From Paracoccaceae bacterium (GTDB taxonomy: Bacteria; Pseudomonadota; Alphaproteobacteria; Rhodobacterales; Rhodobacteraceae): a stretch of DNA of 37,911 nucleotides. The notes below the pieces were generated by a model that worked only from the letters and a program-made list of their open reading frames with translations, searched no databases and was not told the DNA's origin. The stretch is taken from contig JAIXZY010000064.1 in assembly GCA_027489355.1 (NCBI GenBank), forward strand, positions 1 to 37,911. The letters are read 5' to 3'. Below, one piece after another: positions 16,812 through 26,186 of this stretch (positions within the stretch are counted from its first letter, which is position 1; the number at the start of each line of letters is the position of its first letter). The translations under genes were made by a program, and so were the position numbers.

Positions 16812-18095
16812 TCAGACCGCGCTGCGCCAAAGCTCGGTCAGCAGGCGCAGCGCCAGGTCGGGGTGTTCCAGGTGCGGAAGATGCCCGCAAGCGTCCACGG
16901 CATGCAGACCGACCGCCGCCGGCAGGTCGCGCGTGGTGGCGAAGGGCAGGATCCGGTCCTGCCGCCCGAAGATCACCCGCGCGGGAATGCGCAGCCGGGA
17001 CAGATCGGCTTTCACCGACAGAACCTGCGTGCCATCGGGGAAGAACCGGTTGGCAAAGGCCTGCATCGCGGCCGTCTGCCCCACATCCAGACGCTGCACG
17101 GCGACGGCCTTCACGAAGGCATCGCTGATCACCGCCGGGTCATGCACCAGCCGCTCAAGCCAGGGGCGCAGGCTTTCGGCCGTCCGCGCCCGCAGTATGC
17201 CCTGCGTGAAGGCCTCGTCGATCTCGGGGCCCAGCCCGGCCGGCGCAAACAGGCACAGCCCGCGCAGGTCGATCCGGCCGCGCGCGGCCAGTCGCGCCGC
17301 GATGGCGCCCCCGAAGGAGTGACCGGCAAGCACCACCGGCCCGACGACCTGAGCGGCAATGGTCGCTTCGACCTGCTCACAGATCTCATCGGCGTCCGCC
17401 GGGATGGTCCGGGTCGAAGCTCCGTGACCCGGAAGATCAAGCGCCAGCACCGGGAACCCCGCCCGCGAGCCCGCGAAGAGGCCGCGCCAGTTGTTCAGAT
17501 CGGCGCTGTAGCCGTGCAGCAGGACGACGGGCACCCCCTCGCCGCGCCGCAGCCAGACCGCGTTCAGGCCTTCGCCAGATGCCGCAGGGCTTACGGCCGG
17601 CGCGGCCGCAATCGCCGACAGGTAAGACAGGACATCCGATTTCTGGACGCGCCCACGCGGTCCGGTGCCGGTAAGCCCTGTAAGGTCAAGCCCCTTTTCC
17701 CGCGCGATGCGGCGCGCCAGTGGCGTCGGGTTGGGCAGACGCGCCCGCCCGTCGCGCTGGGCGGGCGGGCGCGCCTGCGGCTTGGCCGCCGGAGCGGCGA
17801 CCGGAGCGGGGGAAGGGGTGGCCTGGCTTGCGGCGGGGGCGACATCCGCCAAGGCTTCATCCTTCGCGGCGATGCGGGCGACCTCGGCCCCCACCTCCAC
17901 TTCGTCCCCTTCGGCCGCCAGCCGGCACAACACGCCCGAGGCCGGGGCTTCCACCTCGACGGCCGCCTTGTCGTTGTCGATCTCGAAGATCACCTCGCCT
18001 GCGCTGACGGTCGCGCCGTCGTCCACCAGCCAGCGCGCGATCCTGCCCGTCTGCATCTCGAGGCTGACCTTCGGGTAAAGGACGGGAACCGGCAT
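16812..18095 (-). CDS. lipoyl E2 with alpha/beta-hydrolase domain (AcoC-like)
   Basis: This 427-residue protein has an N-terminal lipoyl domain with the lipoylated lysine K43 in EIDNDKAAVEVEAP. A Pro/Ala-rich linker (about 80-118) and a peripheral-subunit-binding domain (about 120-159, PTPLARRIAREKGLDLTGL) follow. The last 250 residues are an alpha/beta hydrolase with nucleophile Ser260 in AGHSFGG and a His in ACGHLPHLEHPD, instead of the usual E2 acyltransferase domain. The same arrangement occurs in AcoC of acetoin dehydrogenase systems. It should accept an acyl group from the E1 at 11427-13601. The start at 18095 was chosen because the lipoyl domain begins there. It lies 16 nt downstream of iclR in the same operon. 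Confidence 0.9.
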   Translation of the reverse strand: MPVPVLYPKVSLEMQTGRIARWLVDDGATVSAGEVIFEIDNDKAAVEVEAPASGVLCRLAAEGDEVEVGAEVARIAAKDEALADVAPAASQATPSPAPVAAPAAKPQARPPAQRDGRARLPNPTPLARRIAREKGLDLTGLTGTGPRGRVQKSDVLSYLSAIAAAPAVSPAASGEGLNAVWLRRGEGVPVVLLHGYSADLNNWRGLFAGSRAGFPVLALDLPGHGASTRTIPADADEICEQVEATIAAQVVGPVVLAGHSFGGAIAARLAARGRIDLRGLCLFAPAGLGPEIDEAFTQGILRARTAESLRPWLERLVHDPAVISDAFVKAVAVQRLDVGQTAAMQAFANRFFPDGTQVLSVKADLSRLRIPARVIFGRQDRILPFATTRDLPAAVGLHAVDACGHLPHLEHPDLALRLLTELWRSAV

Positions 18096-18111
18096 GATTT
18101 CTCCTGTATCG

Positions 18112-18948
18112 TTAGGGGGCAAGGGCGGTCGGCCGCGCGGCGGCCGAGTCGCCACTCAGGCGTGCGCGCAGTTGGCCGATCATGTCGACCAGCTCTGGAC
18201 CGATGCGCGACAGGCACAGATCTTTCGGGATGATGTCGACGATTCCGCCGCAGGTGATCGCCACCAGGGGCGACCCGTCGGTCGGCCGGAACGCCACGCC
18301 GACGGCGTTGATGTAGCTGTACCAGGTGCCGAAGCTGCCGACGAAACCCAGTCGCTGATAGCTGTCGGTGGCCTCCTCGACCGAGGCGCGGATGCGCGCC
18401 TCGTGGTCGGGTTCCTGGGCGATGATCTGCGCCAGCACGTCGTCGCGCACCTCGGGGCGCATCTCAGAAAGATAGGCAAGCCCCATCGCCGTGCGCCACA
18501 GCGGCAGCCTTGATCCCACGTTCAGCCGCAAGGACACGGGGCTTTGCGACCGGCAGTTGGCCAGATAGACCATCTCAAGCCCGTCCCGCGTCCCAAGCGC
18601 CGTTGCCACCCCGGTGCTGTCCGCCAGTTTCTGCATCAGCGGCTGCGCCATGTGGACCACGGCGCTTGAACTGAGCGCCGAATAGCCAAGCGAGACCGTC
18701 GCCGGGCCGATGCTGTATCTACCAAGCTGCGTGTCGTAGTGCAGATACCCCAACGACACGAGCGTCGCCGTCAACCGGGAAACGGTGGCTTTCGGCAGCC
18801 CGGTCCGTTCGATGAGTTCCTGGTTGCCCAGCGTCGTATCCTCGGCCGTGAAGGACCGCAGGATCTCCAGCCCACGCGTCAGCGAGGCCGCCTGATTGCT
18901 GGCTTCGGCCGCATCGGCGCCGTCGGCTGGTATTGCTCTTTTCCGCAT
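18112..18948 (-). CDS. IclR-family transcriptional regulator
   Basis: This 278-residue protein has an N-terminal winged helix (about 20-85: SLTRGLEILRSF, GNQELIERTGLPKATVSRL, GRYSIGPATVSL) and a C-terminal effector-binding domain typical of IclR. The family usually represses or activates catabolic operons in response to a pathway metabolite. It is divergent from the importer operon, with a 158-bp gap containing a palindrome, and is co-oriented with the E2 gene. As the only regulator in the cluster, it probably controls all four transcription units. The effector is unknown. Confidence 0.93.
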   Translation of the reverse strand: MRKRAIPADGADAAEASNQAASLTRGLEILRSFTAEDTTLGNQELIERTGLPKATVSRLTATLVSLGYLHYDTQLGRYSIGPATVSLGYSALSSSAVVHMAQPLMQKLADSTGVATALGTRDGLEMVYLANCRSQSPVSLRLNVGSRLPLWRTAMGLAYLSEMRPEVRDDVLAQIIAQEPDHEARIRASVEEATDSYQRLGFVGSFGTWYSYINAVGVAFRPTDGSPLVAITCGGIVDIIPKDLCLSRIGPELVDMIGQLRARLSGDSAAARPTALAP

Positions 18949-19002
18949 GTCCCCCTCGTTCGCACGTTTGCCCCGTCTACACGTGGCAGGTACGCGGATA
19001 AC

Positions 19003-19017
19003 TGAAACATAATTTCA
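19003..19017. promoter_or_regulatory. palindrome, candidate IclR-family operator 2
   Basis: TGAAACATAATTTCA (TGAAA-N5-TTTCA) lies between iclR and the importer operon, just upstream of a candidate -35 box. A second, overlapping inverted repeat AACATAA-N6-TTATGTT spans 19006-19025. It shares its layout with the palindrome at 13659-13673. Confidence 0.55.
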
Positions 19018-19023
19018 TTTATG

Positions 19024-19053
19024 TTGACGGCCCGCCTGCCGATTGTCAATACT
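19024..19053 (+). promoter_or_regulatory. candidate sigma70-type promoter of the importer operon
   Basis: TTGACG (19024-19029) is followed after 18 bp by AATACT (19048-19053), about 55 nt before the first start codon. The -35 box abuts and partly overlaps the second inverted repeat, so a bound regulator would block or contact polymerase there. Confidence 0.45.
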
Positions 19054-19106
19054 AGCCGGGAGAACGTTGCCGAACCAACCGGCAGCCCGCCAGGAAGGAC
19101 AAGATC

Positions 19107-20120
19107 ATGACCCGCTACATCCTGCGCCGCTTGATCGCGATGCCCTTTCTGGTCCTTGGAATCGTGACGCTCGCATTCCTTCTGACAACCGTGACGAAGG
19201 GCGATCCCCTGACCGCCATCGTGTCGGACCGCCAGCTGAACAATCCCGAGGTGGTCGCGGCCGCAAAGGCCAAGTGGGGTCTCGATCGCAGCCTGCCCGA
19301 ACGTTACGTGATCTATGTCGGCAACCTGCTGACCGGGGACATGGGGACATCCTTCATCACCCGCCGTCCGGTCGCGCAGGACGTGCTGTACCGCCTGCCC
19401 GCCACGATGGAGCTGGTGATTGCCGCCATGGCGGTGGGGGCGACCATCGGGATCAGCCTGGGCGTTCTGGCGGCCTACTTCCGCAACACGGCCATCGACC
19501 ACGCCGCCCGCTTCTTCGCCCTGTTCGGGTCATCGATCCCGGTGTTCTGGCTGGGCCTTGCGCTCCTTTACGTCTTTTCGGTCCAGTGGGGCATCCTGCC
19601 CGGCCCCGGCCGGCTGGATGCCCGCGCCACTCCACCGCCCATGGTGACGGGCTTCATGACCGTCGACACCCTTATGGCGGGGAATGTCCGCCTGTTCCTG
19701 GATGCCGTCTGGCACCTGATCCTGCCGGCTTTCGTCCTGGGCTGGGCAGTGGCAGGCACCATTTCGCGCCTCGTCCGCGCCAACATGCTTGAGGTGCTGT
19801 CGCGCGAGTTCATCCTGACGGCCCGCGCCAAGGGGGCAGGGGAGTTCCGCGTCGTCATCCGCCACGCCTTGCGCAACACCCTGGTCCCCACGCTGACCGT
19901 CATCGGCTATTCCTTCGCCTACCTGCTGACGGGCGCCGTGCTGACCGAGACGATCTTCTCCTGGCCGGGGATGGGGTCCTATGCCGTAGATGCCGCGCGG
20001 GGCCTGGATTTCCCGGCCATCATCGGCGTCACAATCGTGGGCGGAGTGATCTTCCTGATCACAAACCTTCTGACCGACATCGCCTATGTCGTCGCCAACC
20101 CGCGTGTGAGGCTCGGCTGA
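19107..20120 (+). CDS. dppB: ABC importer permease, DppB type
   Basis: This 337-residue inner-membrane protein has the DppB/OppB N-terminus (RYILRRLIAMPFLVLGIVTL), several hydrophobic segments and the cytoplasmic EAA-type loop around EFILTARAKGAGEFRVVIRH that docks the ATPase. AAGGACAAG precedes the ATG. It forms the membrane channel with the next gene. Gene order dppB-C-D-F without dppA is notable; the likely binding protein is encoded at 9788-11386. Confidence 0.95.
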   Translation: MTRYILRRLIAMPFLVLGIVTLAFLLTTVTKGDPLTAIVSDRQLNNPEVVAAAKAKWGLDRSLPERYVIYVGNLLTGDMGTSFITRRPVAQDVLYRLPATMELVIAAMAVGATIGISLGVLAAYFRNTAIDHAARFFALFGSSIPVFWLGLALLYVFSVQWGILPGPGRLDARATPPPMVTGFMTVDTLMAGNVRLFLDAVWHLILPAFVLGWAVAGTISRLVRANMLEVLSREFILTARAKGAGEFRVVIRHALRNTLVPTLTVIGYSFAYLLTGAVLTETIFSWPGMGSYAVDAARGLDFPAIIGVTIVGGVIFLITNLLTDIAYVVANPRVRLG

Positions 20121-20123
20121 TCC

Positions 20124-20960
20124 ATGACCGCACTTTCCGCTCCTCGCATGATCCGGCCGCGCTGGCTGACCTTGCCCCTGATGGTCGGCGTTCTGCTGGT
20201 GCTGTTCTGGCTGCTGGCCACGGTTGTGGCCCCGCTCATGACGGCGCATGACCCGCTGGACATGGTGGGCCGCAGGCTGCAGCCACCCAGCTGGGACCAC
20301 CTGCTTGGCACCGATGCCCTCGGCCGCGATGTCCTGAGCCGCACCCTGCACGGCGCGCGCCACTCCATCCCGATCGCCGTTGCGGTGGTGATCCTTGCCG
20401 TGGCGATCGGGGCGTCATTGGGGGCGCTTGCGGGCTTCCTGGGCGGCCTCGCCGATACCGTGATCATGCGCCTTGTCGACGTGACGCTGTCCTTCCCGCC
20501 GATGCTACTTGCCATGGCGGTCGCGGCCTCGCTGGGGCCGGGGCTGTGGAACGCGGCCATCGCCATGGTGATCGTCTGGTGGCCGGTCTACGCCCGCCTG
20601 ATGCGCGCGCAGGTGCTTGAGGTGCGCGAGCGCGAACATGTCGAGGCCGCAATCGCCTCGGGCGCCACGCGGACCCGCGTGCTGACCAGGCACATCCTGC
20701 CTCTGTGCTGGACGCCGGTCCTGATCAGCGCGACCATGGATCTCGGCCAGGTGATCCTGCTGGCGGCCTCGCTGTCCTTCATCGGCCTTGGCGCCACGCC
20801 TCCGACGCCGGAATGGGGCTCGATGATCTCGGACGGGGCGGCGCAGTTCTATTCCTGGTGGGTGGCGCTTGGTCCTGGCCTCGCGATCCTGACCATCGTC
20901 CTGGGCTTCAACTTCATTGGCGACGGACTGCACGACTACTTCGACCCGAGGTCCAGATGA
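20124..20960 (+). CDS. dppC: ABC importer permease, DppC type
   Basis: This 278-residue permease has the DppC N-terminal transmembrane helix, the HLLGTDALGRDVLSRTLHGAR segment diagnostic of this subfamily and an EAA loop (HVEAAIASGATRTRVLTRH). It follows dppB by 3 nt, and its stop overlaps the dppD start, indicating coupled translation. It pairs with DppB in the importer. Confidence 0.95.
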   Translation: MTALSAPRMIRPRWLTLPLMVGVLLVLFWLLATVVAPLMTAHDPLDMVGRRLQPPSWDHLLGTDALGRDVLSRTLHGARHSIPIAVAVVILAVAIGASLGALAGFLGGLADTVIMRLVDVTLSFPPMLLAMAVAASLGPGLWNAAIAMVIVWWPVYARLMRAQVLEVREREHVEAAIASGATRTRVLTRHILPLCWTPVLISATMDLGQVILLAASLSFIGLGATPPTPEWGSMISDGAAQFYSWWVALGPGLAILTIVLGFNFIGDGLHDYFDPRSR

Positions 20961-21946
20961 GCGCACACACCCCTTTGTTCGAGGTCCGCGACCTGCGCGT
21001 CGCCTTCGGACCCGGCGGCATCCTGGGCGAGGCCGTGCGCGGCATCAGCCTGCATGTCGACCACGGCGAGGTTCTGGGCATCGTGGGCGAATCCGGGTCC
21101 GGCAAGTCGGTCGGCATGCTGGCCGCGCTGGGCCTGCAACCCGAGGGCGCGCGGGTCTCGGGTTCGGTCCGCTTCAAGGGGCGCGAACTGGTCGGCCTGC
21201 CACGCCGGGACCTGCGCGAATTGCGCGGCTCGCGCATCGGCATGATCTTCCAGGATCCGTTGTCCTCGCTGAATCCCGTGATGACGGTGGGCGACCAGAT
21301 CGCCGAGGCGGTCCGGTTGCACAACCGCGACATGTCGCGCAAGGCGGCGCTGGACCGGGCCAAGGACCTGCTGGCGCTGGTTTCGATCCCGCAGCCGGAC
21401 CGGCGGTTGCAGCAATACCCGCACGAGTTTTCCGGCGGGATGCGCCAGCGCGTGATGATCGCGATGGCGGTGGCGAACGATCCTGACCTGTTGATCGCGG
21501 ACGAACCGACCACGGCGCTCGACGTGACGGTGCAGGCCCAGATCATGGACGTGCTGGCCGACCTGAAGCAGCGGCTGAAGATCGGTCTGATCCTGATCAC
21601 GCATGACCTGGGCGTGCTTGCGGGTCATGCCGACCGGGTCGCCGTGATCTACGCGGGCCAGGTCGTGGAACAGGCGGGGGTGGACGACCTGTTCGCCCGG
21701 CCGGGCCATCCCTATACGCGCGGGCTGATCGCCTCGATCCCCGACATGACGCGGATGGACGACCGGCTGTTCTCGATCGAGGGCACGCCCCCCGCCCTGG
21801 GACATCTGCCCAGCGGATGCGCCTTCAACCCGCGCTGCACCGTCGCGCAGGACGTCTGCCGCCATCTTGCCCCCCAGACACACGTCGAGGGCGATCACAA
21901 CGCCACCTGCCATTTCGCCTTCCAGAACGTCGTGAGCGCCGCATGA
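20957..21946 (+). CDS. dppD: ABC importer ATPase, DppD type
   Basis: This 329-residue ATPase has Walker A GESGSGKS (44-51), signature [14 protein letters not shown], Walker [13 protein letters not shown] and the switch His in ITHDLG. The C-terminal oligopeptide-transporter extension carries a cysteine cluster ([14 protein letters not shown]) of the kind seen in DppD/OppD. The ATG at 20957 overlaps the dppC stop as ATGA; a longer upstream frame is not needed. It works with DppF as a heterodimer. Confidence 0.95.
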   Translation: MSAHTPLFEVRDLRVAFGPGGILGEAVRGISLHVDHGEVLGIVGESGSGKSVGMLAALGLQPEGARVSGSVRFKGRELVGLPRRDLRELRGSRIGMIFQDPLSSLNPVMTVGDQIAEAVRLHNRDMSRKAALDRAKDLLALVSIPQPDRRLQQYPHEFSGGMRQRVMIAMAVANDPDLLIADEPTTALDVTVQAQIMDVLADLKQRLKIGLILITHDLGVLAGHADRVAVIYAGQVVEQAGVDDLFARPGHPYTRGLIASIPDMTRMDDRLFSIEGTPPALGHLPSGCAFNPRCTVAQDVCRHLAPQTHVEGDHNATCHFAFQNVVSAA

Positions 21947-22950
21947 CCCAGCCGCCCATCCTGTCGGTCCGCAATCTGGTCAAGCGCTTCCCGGTCAAGG
22001 GTGGCCTGCTGATCGAGCGTGATATCGGCCATGTGAATGCCGTCGCCGGGGTCTCATTCGACGTCGCCGCCGGAGAGACTCTGGGCCTTGTCGGCGAATC
22101 CGGTTGCGGGAAATCCACGCTGGGCCGCTGCATCCTGCGCCTCATCGAACCCACCGAAGGCCAGACGCTGTTTCGCGGGCAGGACATCAACAGCCTGCCG
22201 GCGTCCGACATGCGGATGCTGCGCCGCAATATCCAGATGGTGTTCCAGGATCCCTATGCCTCTTTGCACCCGCGCATGACGGTGGCCGAGAACATCGCCG
22301 AACCGCTGCGGATCAGCGACCTCGACCCCGCCGCCCGCAAGCGCCGCGTGGCCGAGATGCTCGATCTTGTCCGACTGAACCCCGAACATGGCGACAGGTA
22401 CCCGCATGCCTTGTCCGGCGGCCAGCGCCAGAGAGTCGTGATCGCCCGCGCCCTGGCCCTGAGGCCCGATCTTCTGGTGTTGGACGAGCCCGTCTCGGCG
22501 CTGGACGTGTCGGTGCAGGCCGGGGTGCTGAACCTGCTCAAGGACATCCAGCGCGACTTCGGAACCGCCTTCCTGTTCATCGCGCATGACCTGTCGGTCG
22601 TGCAGCACATCTCGCACCGGGTGGCGGTCATGTATCTGGGCAAGATCGTCGAGATCGCCGACAAGCGGCAGCTCTACTCGGCGCCGCTGCACCCGTACAC
22701 GCAGGCGCTGATGTCGGCGGTGCCGCTCGCGGACCCGCCGCGCGAACGCAGCCGGGCGCGCATCGTGCTGAAGGGCGACGTACCCAGCCCGATCAACCCG
22801 CCCTCCGGCTGCCGGTTCCGGACGCGCTGCCCCATCGCGCAACCGCTTTGCGCCGAACGGGGACCGTCGCTGGCCGATCACGCCACGGCCCATGCGGTTG
22901 CCTGCCATTTCCCCAATGCCCGCGAAACGGGCCTGGCCGCCGTCGGCTGA
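21943..22950 (+). CDS. dppF: ABC importer ATPase, DppF type
   Basis: This 335-residue ATPase has Walker A GESGCGKS, signature [14 protein letters not shown], Walker [13 protein letters not shown] and IAHDLS. The C-terminal Cys cluster is [15 protein letters not shown] with a later ACHF. The start overlaps the dppD stop as ATGA. It is the second nucleotide-binding subunit of the importer and the last transport gene before the CoA-transferase. Confidence 0.95.
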   Translation: MTQPPILSVRNLVKRFPVKGGLLIERDIGHVNAVAGVSFDVAAGETLGLVGESGCGKSTLGRCILRLIEPTEGQTLFRGQDINSLPASDMRMLRRNIQMVFQDPYASLHPRMTVAENIAEPLRISDLDPAARKRRVAEMLDLVRLNPEHGDRYPHALSGGQRQRVVIARALALRPDLLVLDEPVSALDVSVQAGVLNLLKDIQRDFGTAFLFIAHDLSVVQHISHRVAVMYLGKIVEIADKRQLYSAPLHPYTQALMSAVPLADPPRERSRARIVLKGDVPSPINPPSGCRFRTRCPIAQPLCAERGPSLADHATAHAVACHFPNARETGLAAVG

Positions 22951-22976
22951 AACAGGAACGAGTGAGGACCAAGACG

Positions 22977-24239
22977 ATGCAGACCCTGCCGCTGGAAGGG
23001 ATCAAGGTGCTGGACCTCACCCGGGTTCTGGCCGGACCCTGGACAACTATGAGCCTGGCCGATCTAGGGGCCGAGGTCTGGAAGATCGAGAACATCAAGG
23101 GAGGCGACGACACCCGCGCCTGGTCGGTGCCCAGCTACAAGGGCGTCAGTACCTATTTCCTCTGCGCAAACCGCGGCAAGCACAGCATCGCGGTGGACCT
23201 CAAGTCCGCCGAGGGCCGGGCCATCGTGCTGGAGCTTGCGGCCCGTGCCGATGTGGTCGTGGAAAACTTCCGCGCCGGAACCGTGGACCGGCTGGGCATC
23301 GGCTACCAGGACATCGCCCGGATCAACCCCGGCGTCGTCTACTGCTCGATCTCGGGCTACGGCCAGACCGGCCCCGAGGCGACACGGCCCGGATATGACT
23401 TCATCATGCAGGCGGAAAGCGGGCTCATGTCCATCACCGGGCAGGCGGACGGGCCGCCGAACCGGCTGGGCGTGGCCTTCACCGATGTCGTCGCGGGGAT
23501 GGTGGCTACCCAGTCGATTCTGGCCGCGCTTTACCAGCGACGGGATACGGGGCAGGGCCAGTTCATCGACGTGGCCCTGCTGGACGCGGCGCTGAACCTG
23601 CTGATCAACGTCGGCACCGCCTATCTGAACGCCGGGGTCGAGGCGACCCGCTACGGCAATGCGCATCCGACCGTGGTGCCCTATCAGCTGTTCACCGCCT
23701 CGGACGGGCCGTTCGCGCTGGCGGTCGGCAATGACCGCATGTTCGCCGATTTCTGCGAAAAGGTCATCGACCGCCCCGACCTGGCCCGCGACCCGCGCTA
23801 TGTCACTTCGCACCAGCGCGCGCTGAACCGGCCCGGCTTGCTGGACGAGATTCAGGCCATCATCGCCACCCGACCGTCCGCGCATTGGCTGGAGGCTTGC
23901 CTCGCGGCCGATGTGCCAGCCGGGCCGGTGAAATCGGTGTCCGAGGCGCTGAGTGCGGCATCGGTTGTGGAACGTGGCGTCATCCAGACACTGGAGCATC
24001 CCGAACTTGGCCCGATCTCGCTGATCCGGCCCGCGCAGGGGCTGGCGGCGCAGGCGGGTCGCAGCGCCAAGGCGCCGCCCCTGCTGGGCGAAGATACCCG
24101 CACCGTCCTGCGCGACGTGCTGGGCTTCGACGCCGCGCGGATCGAGACGCTGATCGCGCAAGGCGCGGTCGCCTGCCGCGATCTGGCGCCGGCTCCGGTG
24201 ACAACGCCCCCTTCCGCCGCGCTGCAGGTGTCGGAGTAG
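22977..24239 (+). CDS. family III CoA-transferase (CaiB/BaiF)
   Basis: This 420-residue protein starts [22 protein letters not shown] and shows family III signatures: [52 protein letters not shown] and a DVALLDAAL-like stretch. Such enzymes move CoA between carboxylic acids, often from succinyl-CoA. Here it would activate the acid formed by the aldehyde dehydrogenase two genes downstream. An AGGA site lies in the 26-nt gap after dppF. A racemase of the same fold (AMACR) is the alternative. Confidence 0.9.
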   Translation: MQTLPLEGIKVLDLTRVLAGPWTTMSLADLGAEVWKIENIKGGDDTRAWSVPSYKGVSTYFLCANRGKHSIAVDLKSAEGRAIVLELAARADVVVENFRAGTVDRLGIGYQDIARINPGVVYCSISGYGQTGPEATRPGYDFIMQAESGLMSITGQADGPPNRLGVAFTDVVAGMVATQSILAALYQRRDTGQGQFIDVALLDAALNLLINVGTAYLNAGVEATRYGNAHPTVVPYQLFTASDGPFALAVGNDRMFADFCEKVIDRPDLARDPRYVTSHQRALNRPGLLDEIQAIIATRPSAHWLEACLAADVPAGPVKSVSEALSAASVVERGVIQTLEHPELGPISLIRPAQGLAAQAGRSAKAPPLLGEDTRTVLRDVLGFDAARIETLIAQGAVACRDLAPAPVTTPPSAALQVSE

Positions 24240-24245
24240 ACCGCG

Positions 24246-26186
24246 ATGACCGTCACGCTGGATCGTCATGGCAGCATCGCTGTCCTGACCATCGACAATC
24301 CGCCCGTCAACGCCCTCAGGACCTCGCTCCGCGCGCGGCTCTTTCAGCTTGCCGAGGAGGTGGATGCCGACCCCGGCATCACGGCCGTGGTCCTGCGCGG
24401 GGCGGGCAAGTTGTTTGTCGGCGGGGCCGACATCGGCGAATTCGACCGCTTGCCAGAGACGCCGACCCTGCCGGACCTGATCCTTCGGCTCGAAGCCGCC
24501 GCGAAGCCCTGGGTTGCCGCGATCCATGGTTCTGCCCTCGGCGGCGGTCTGGAACTGGCGCTCGGTTGCCATTACCGGCTGGCCGCTCCAGGCGCGGTCA
24601 TGGGGCTGCCCGAAGTGAACCTGGGCATCATCCCGGGCGCGGGCGGAACCCAGCGCCTGCCGCGCCTGATCGGGCTTGAGGCCGCGATCCCCGTCATTGC
24701 CGAACGCGTGATGCTGGACAGCGACCGCGCGCTGCGGCTGGGACTCGTCGACAGCATCATCCAGGGACCGCTGACCGAAGGCGCCGTTGCCTTCGCCGCG
24801 AGCCTTACGCAGACCCGCCCCCCGGCCGGAACCCGACCGCTGGCCGACCCCGGCCCCGCCTTCTGGGAAGCGGCGTCGGCCCGCGTCGCAAAGGCGGCCA
24901 AGGGACAAAGCGCGCCCCTCGCCGCGCTGCACGCAGTGCGCCACGGGGTGGATCACGGCTGCGTGGCCGGTCTCCGGCATGAACGTGAGACCTTCCTTGC
25001 CCTAAAGACAAAGCAGGAATCGGCTGCCCTCCGCTATCTCTTTTTTGCCGAGCGCGCCGCGCCGCGACCTGCCGACCTGCGCGATGTGACATCGCGACCC
25101 GTTGCCCTGGTGGGTGTCGTCGGTGGGGGTACGATGGGCAGCGGCATCGCGGCGGCCTTCCGCAATGCCGGATTGCCCGTCATCCTGTCCGAACGCGACG
25201 CGTCCGCGCTGGCGCGTGGGCTTGCCACCCTCCGTGGCCTGTTCGACGCCGCCGCCCGGCGCGGACAGATCACCGAGGCAGAGGCAGCCGCCCGGATGGC
25301 AGGGGTCACGGGTTGCGTGGGCCTTGAGGGTCTGGCCAGCTGCGACCTGGTGGTTGAGGCGGTTTTCGAAGACCTGCACGTCAAGCAGAAGGTGTTCGCC
25401 GACCTGGGCCGCCTGTGCCGGGCCGATGCGGTGCTGGCGACCAACACATCCTATATCGACCCGCGGCAGATTGCGCTGAACCTCCCCGCGCCCGAGCGTT
25501 TCATCGGCCTGCATTTCTTCAGCCCCGCTCATGTGATGAAGCTGCTTGAGGTCGTCCCGCACCCGGCCACCTCGCCCGAGGTGCTTGCCACGGCCTTCCA
25601 GTTGGCGCGGCAAATGGGCAAGGTTCCGGTCCGTTCCGGCATCTGCGAAGGCTTCATCGGCAACCGGATGCTTAAGCGTACCCGAGCCGAGACAGAGGCC
25701 ATGCTCCGCGCAGGCACCCCCTTTGCCGCCATCGACGCTGCACTGCGGCGCTTCGGTTTTGCCATGGGACCGTTCGAGATGCAGGACATGGCGGGCCTCG
25801 ATATTGCCTATATGAACCGTGTGGCGGCGCGCGCGCGGGGTGAGTCCGTGCCCGAAGGGCCACTTGATCTGCTGGTCCGGGCGGGCCGCAAGGGCATCAA
25901 GACCGGCGGCGGCTGGTATGACTATGCCCAGGGGGACCGCACTCCCCGCCCCTCGGAGGCGGCGGCGGCGATCATCGCTCCGCTGGTCGGGGCCGGTGCG
26001 CCGCTGGCCGAAGACCAGATCGTTGACCGGCTGATCGGTGCATTGGCCGACGAGGGCCGCGCCATCCTTGCCGAAGGCATCGCCTCCAGCGCAACGGACA
26101 TCGACCTCGTCCAGATCCACGGCTATGGCTTCCCGCGCACAAAGGGTGGCCCCATGTTCCTGACGGACCGAAAGGCTAAAGCATGA
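24246..26186 (+). CDS. bifunctional enoyl-CoA hydratase/3-hydroxyacyl-CoA dehydrogenase
   Basis: This 646-residue fusion has an N-terminal crotonase domain (oxyanion loop [44 protein letters not shown]). From about residue 285 an NAD-binding 3-hydroxyacyl-CoA dehydrogenase follows ([17 protein letters not shown]), with the catalytic His in [17 protein letters not shown] and a C-terminal duplicated helical domain. The layout is that of FadJ/peroxisomal bifunctional enzymes. It hydrates the enoyl-CoA made by the acyl-CoA dehydrogenase and oxidises the alcohol, feeding the thiolase. It starts 6 nt after the CoA-transferase stop and overlaps the next gene by ATGA. Confidence 0.94.
   Translation: MTVTLDRHGSIAVLTIDNPPVNALRTSLRARLFQLAEEVDADPGITAVVLRGAGKLFVGGADIGEFDRLPETPTLPDLILRLEAAAKPWVAAIHGSALGGGLELALGCHYRLAAPGAVMGLPEVNLGIIPGAGGTQRLPRLIGLEAAIPVIAERVMLDSDRALRLGLVDSIIQGPLTEGAVAFAASLTQTRPPAGTRPLADPGPAFWEAASARVAKAAKGQSAPLAALHAVRHGVDHGCVAGLRHERETFLALKTKQESAALRYLFFAERAAPRPADLRDVTSRPVALVGVVGGGTMGSGIAAAFRNAGLPVILSERDASALARGLATLRGLFDAAARRGQITEAEAAARMAGVTGCVGLEGLASCDLVVEAVFEDLHVKQKVFADLGRLCRADAVLATNTSYIDPRQIALNLPAPERFIGLHFFSPAHVMKLLEVVPHPATSPEVLATAFQLARQMGKVPVRSGICEGFIGNRMLKRTRAETEAMLRAGTPFAAIDAALRRFGFAMGPFEMQDMAGLDIAYMNRVAARARGESVPEGPLDLLVRAGRKGIKTGGGWYDYAQGDRTPRPSEAAAAIIAPLVGAGAPLAEDQIVDRLIGALADEGRAILAEGIASSATDIDLVQIHGYGFPRTKGGPMFLTDRKAKA

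Noticed and set aside
4387-18095. interpretation as a plain acetoin-utilisation operon
   Set aside because: Although E2 is AcoC-like, there is no AcoR activator, the E1 subunits are fused, and the neighbours are transaminases and beta-oxidation enzymes not needed for acetoin.
23064-24980. 638-codon leftward open frame opposite the CoA-transferase and hydratase genes
   Set aside because: It runs antisense to two well-supported genes and resembles no family; a GC-driven shadow frame.
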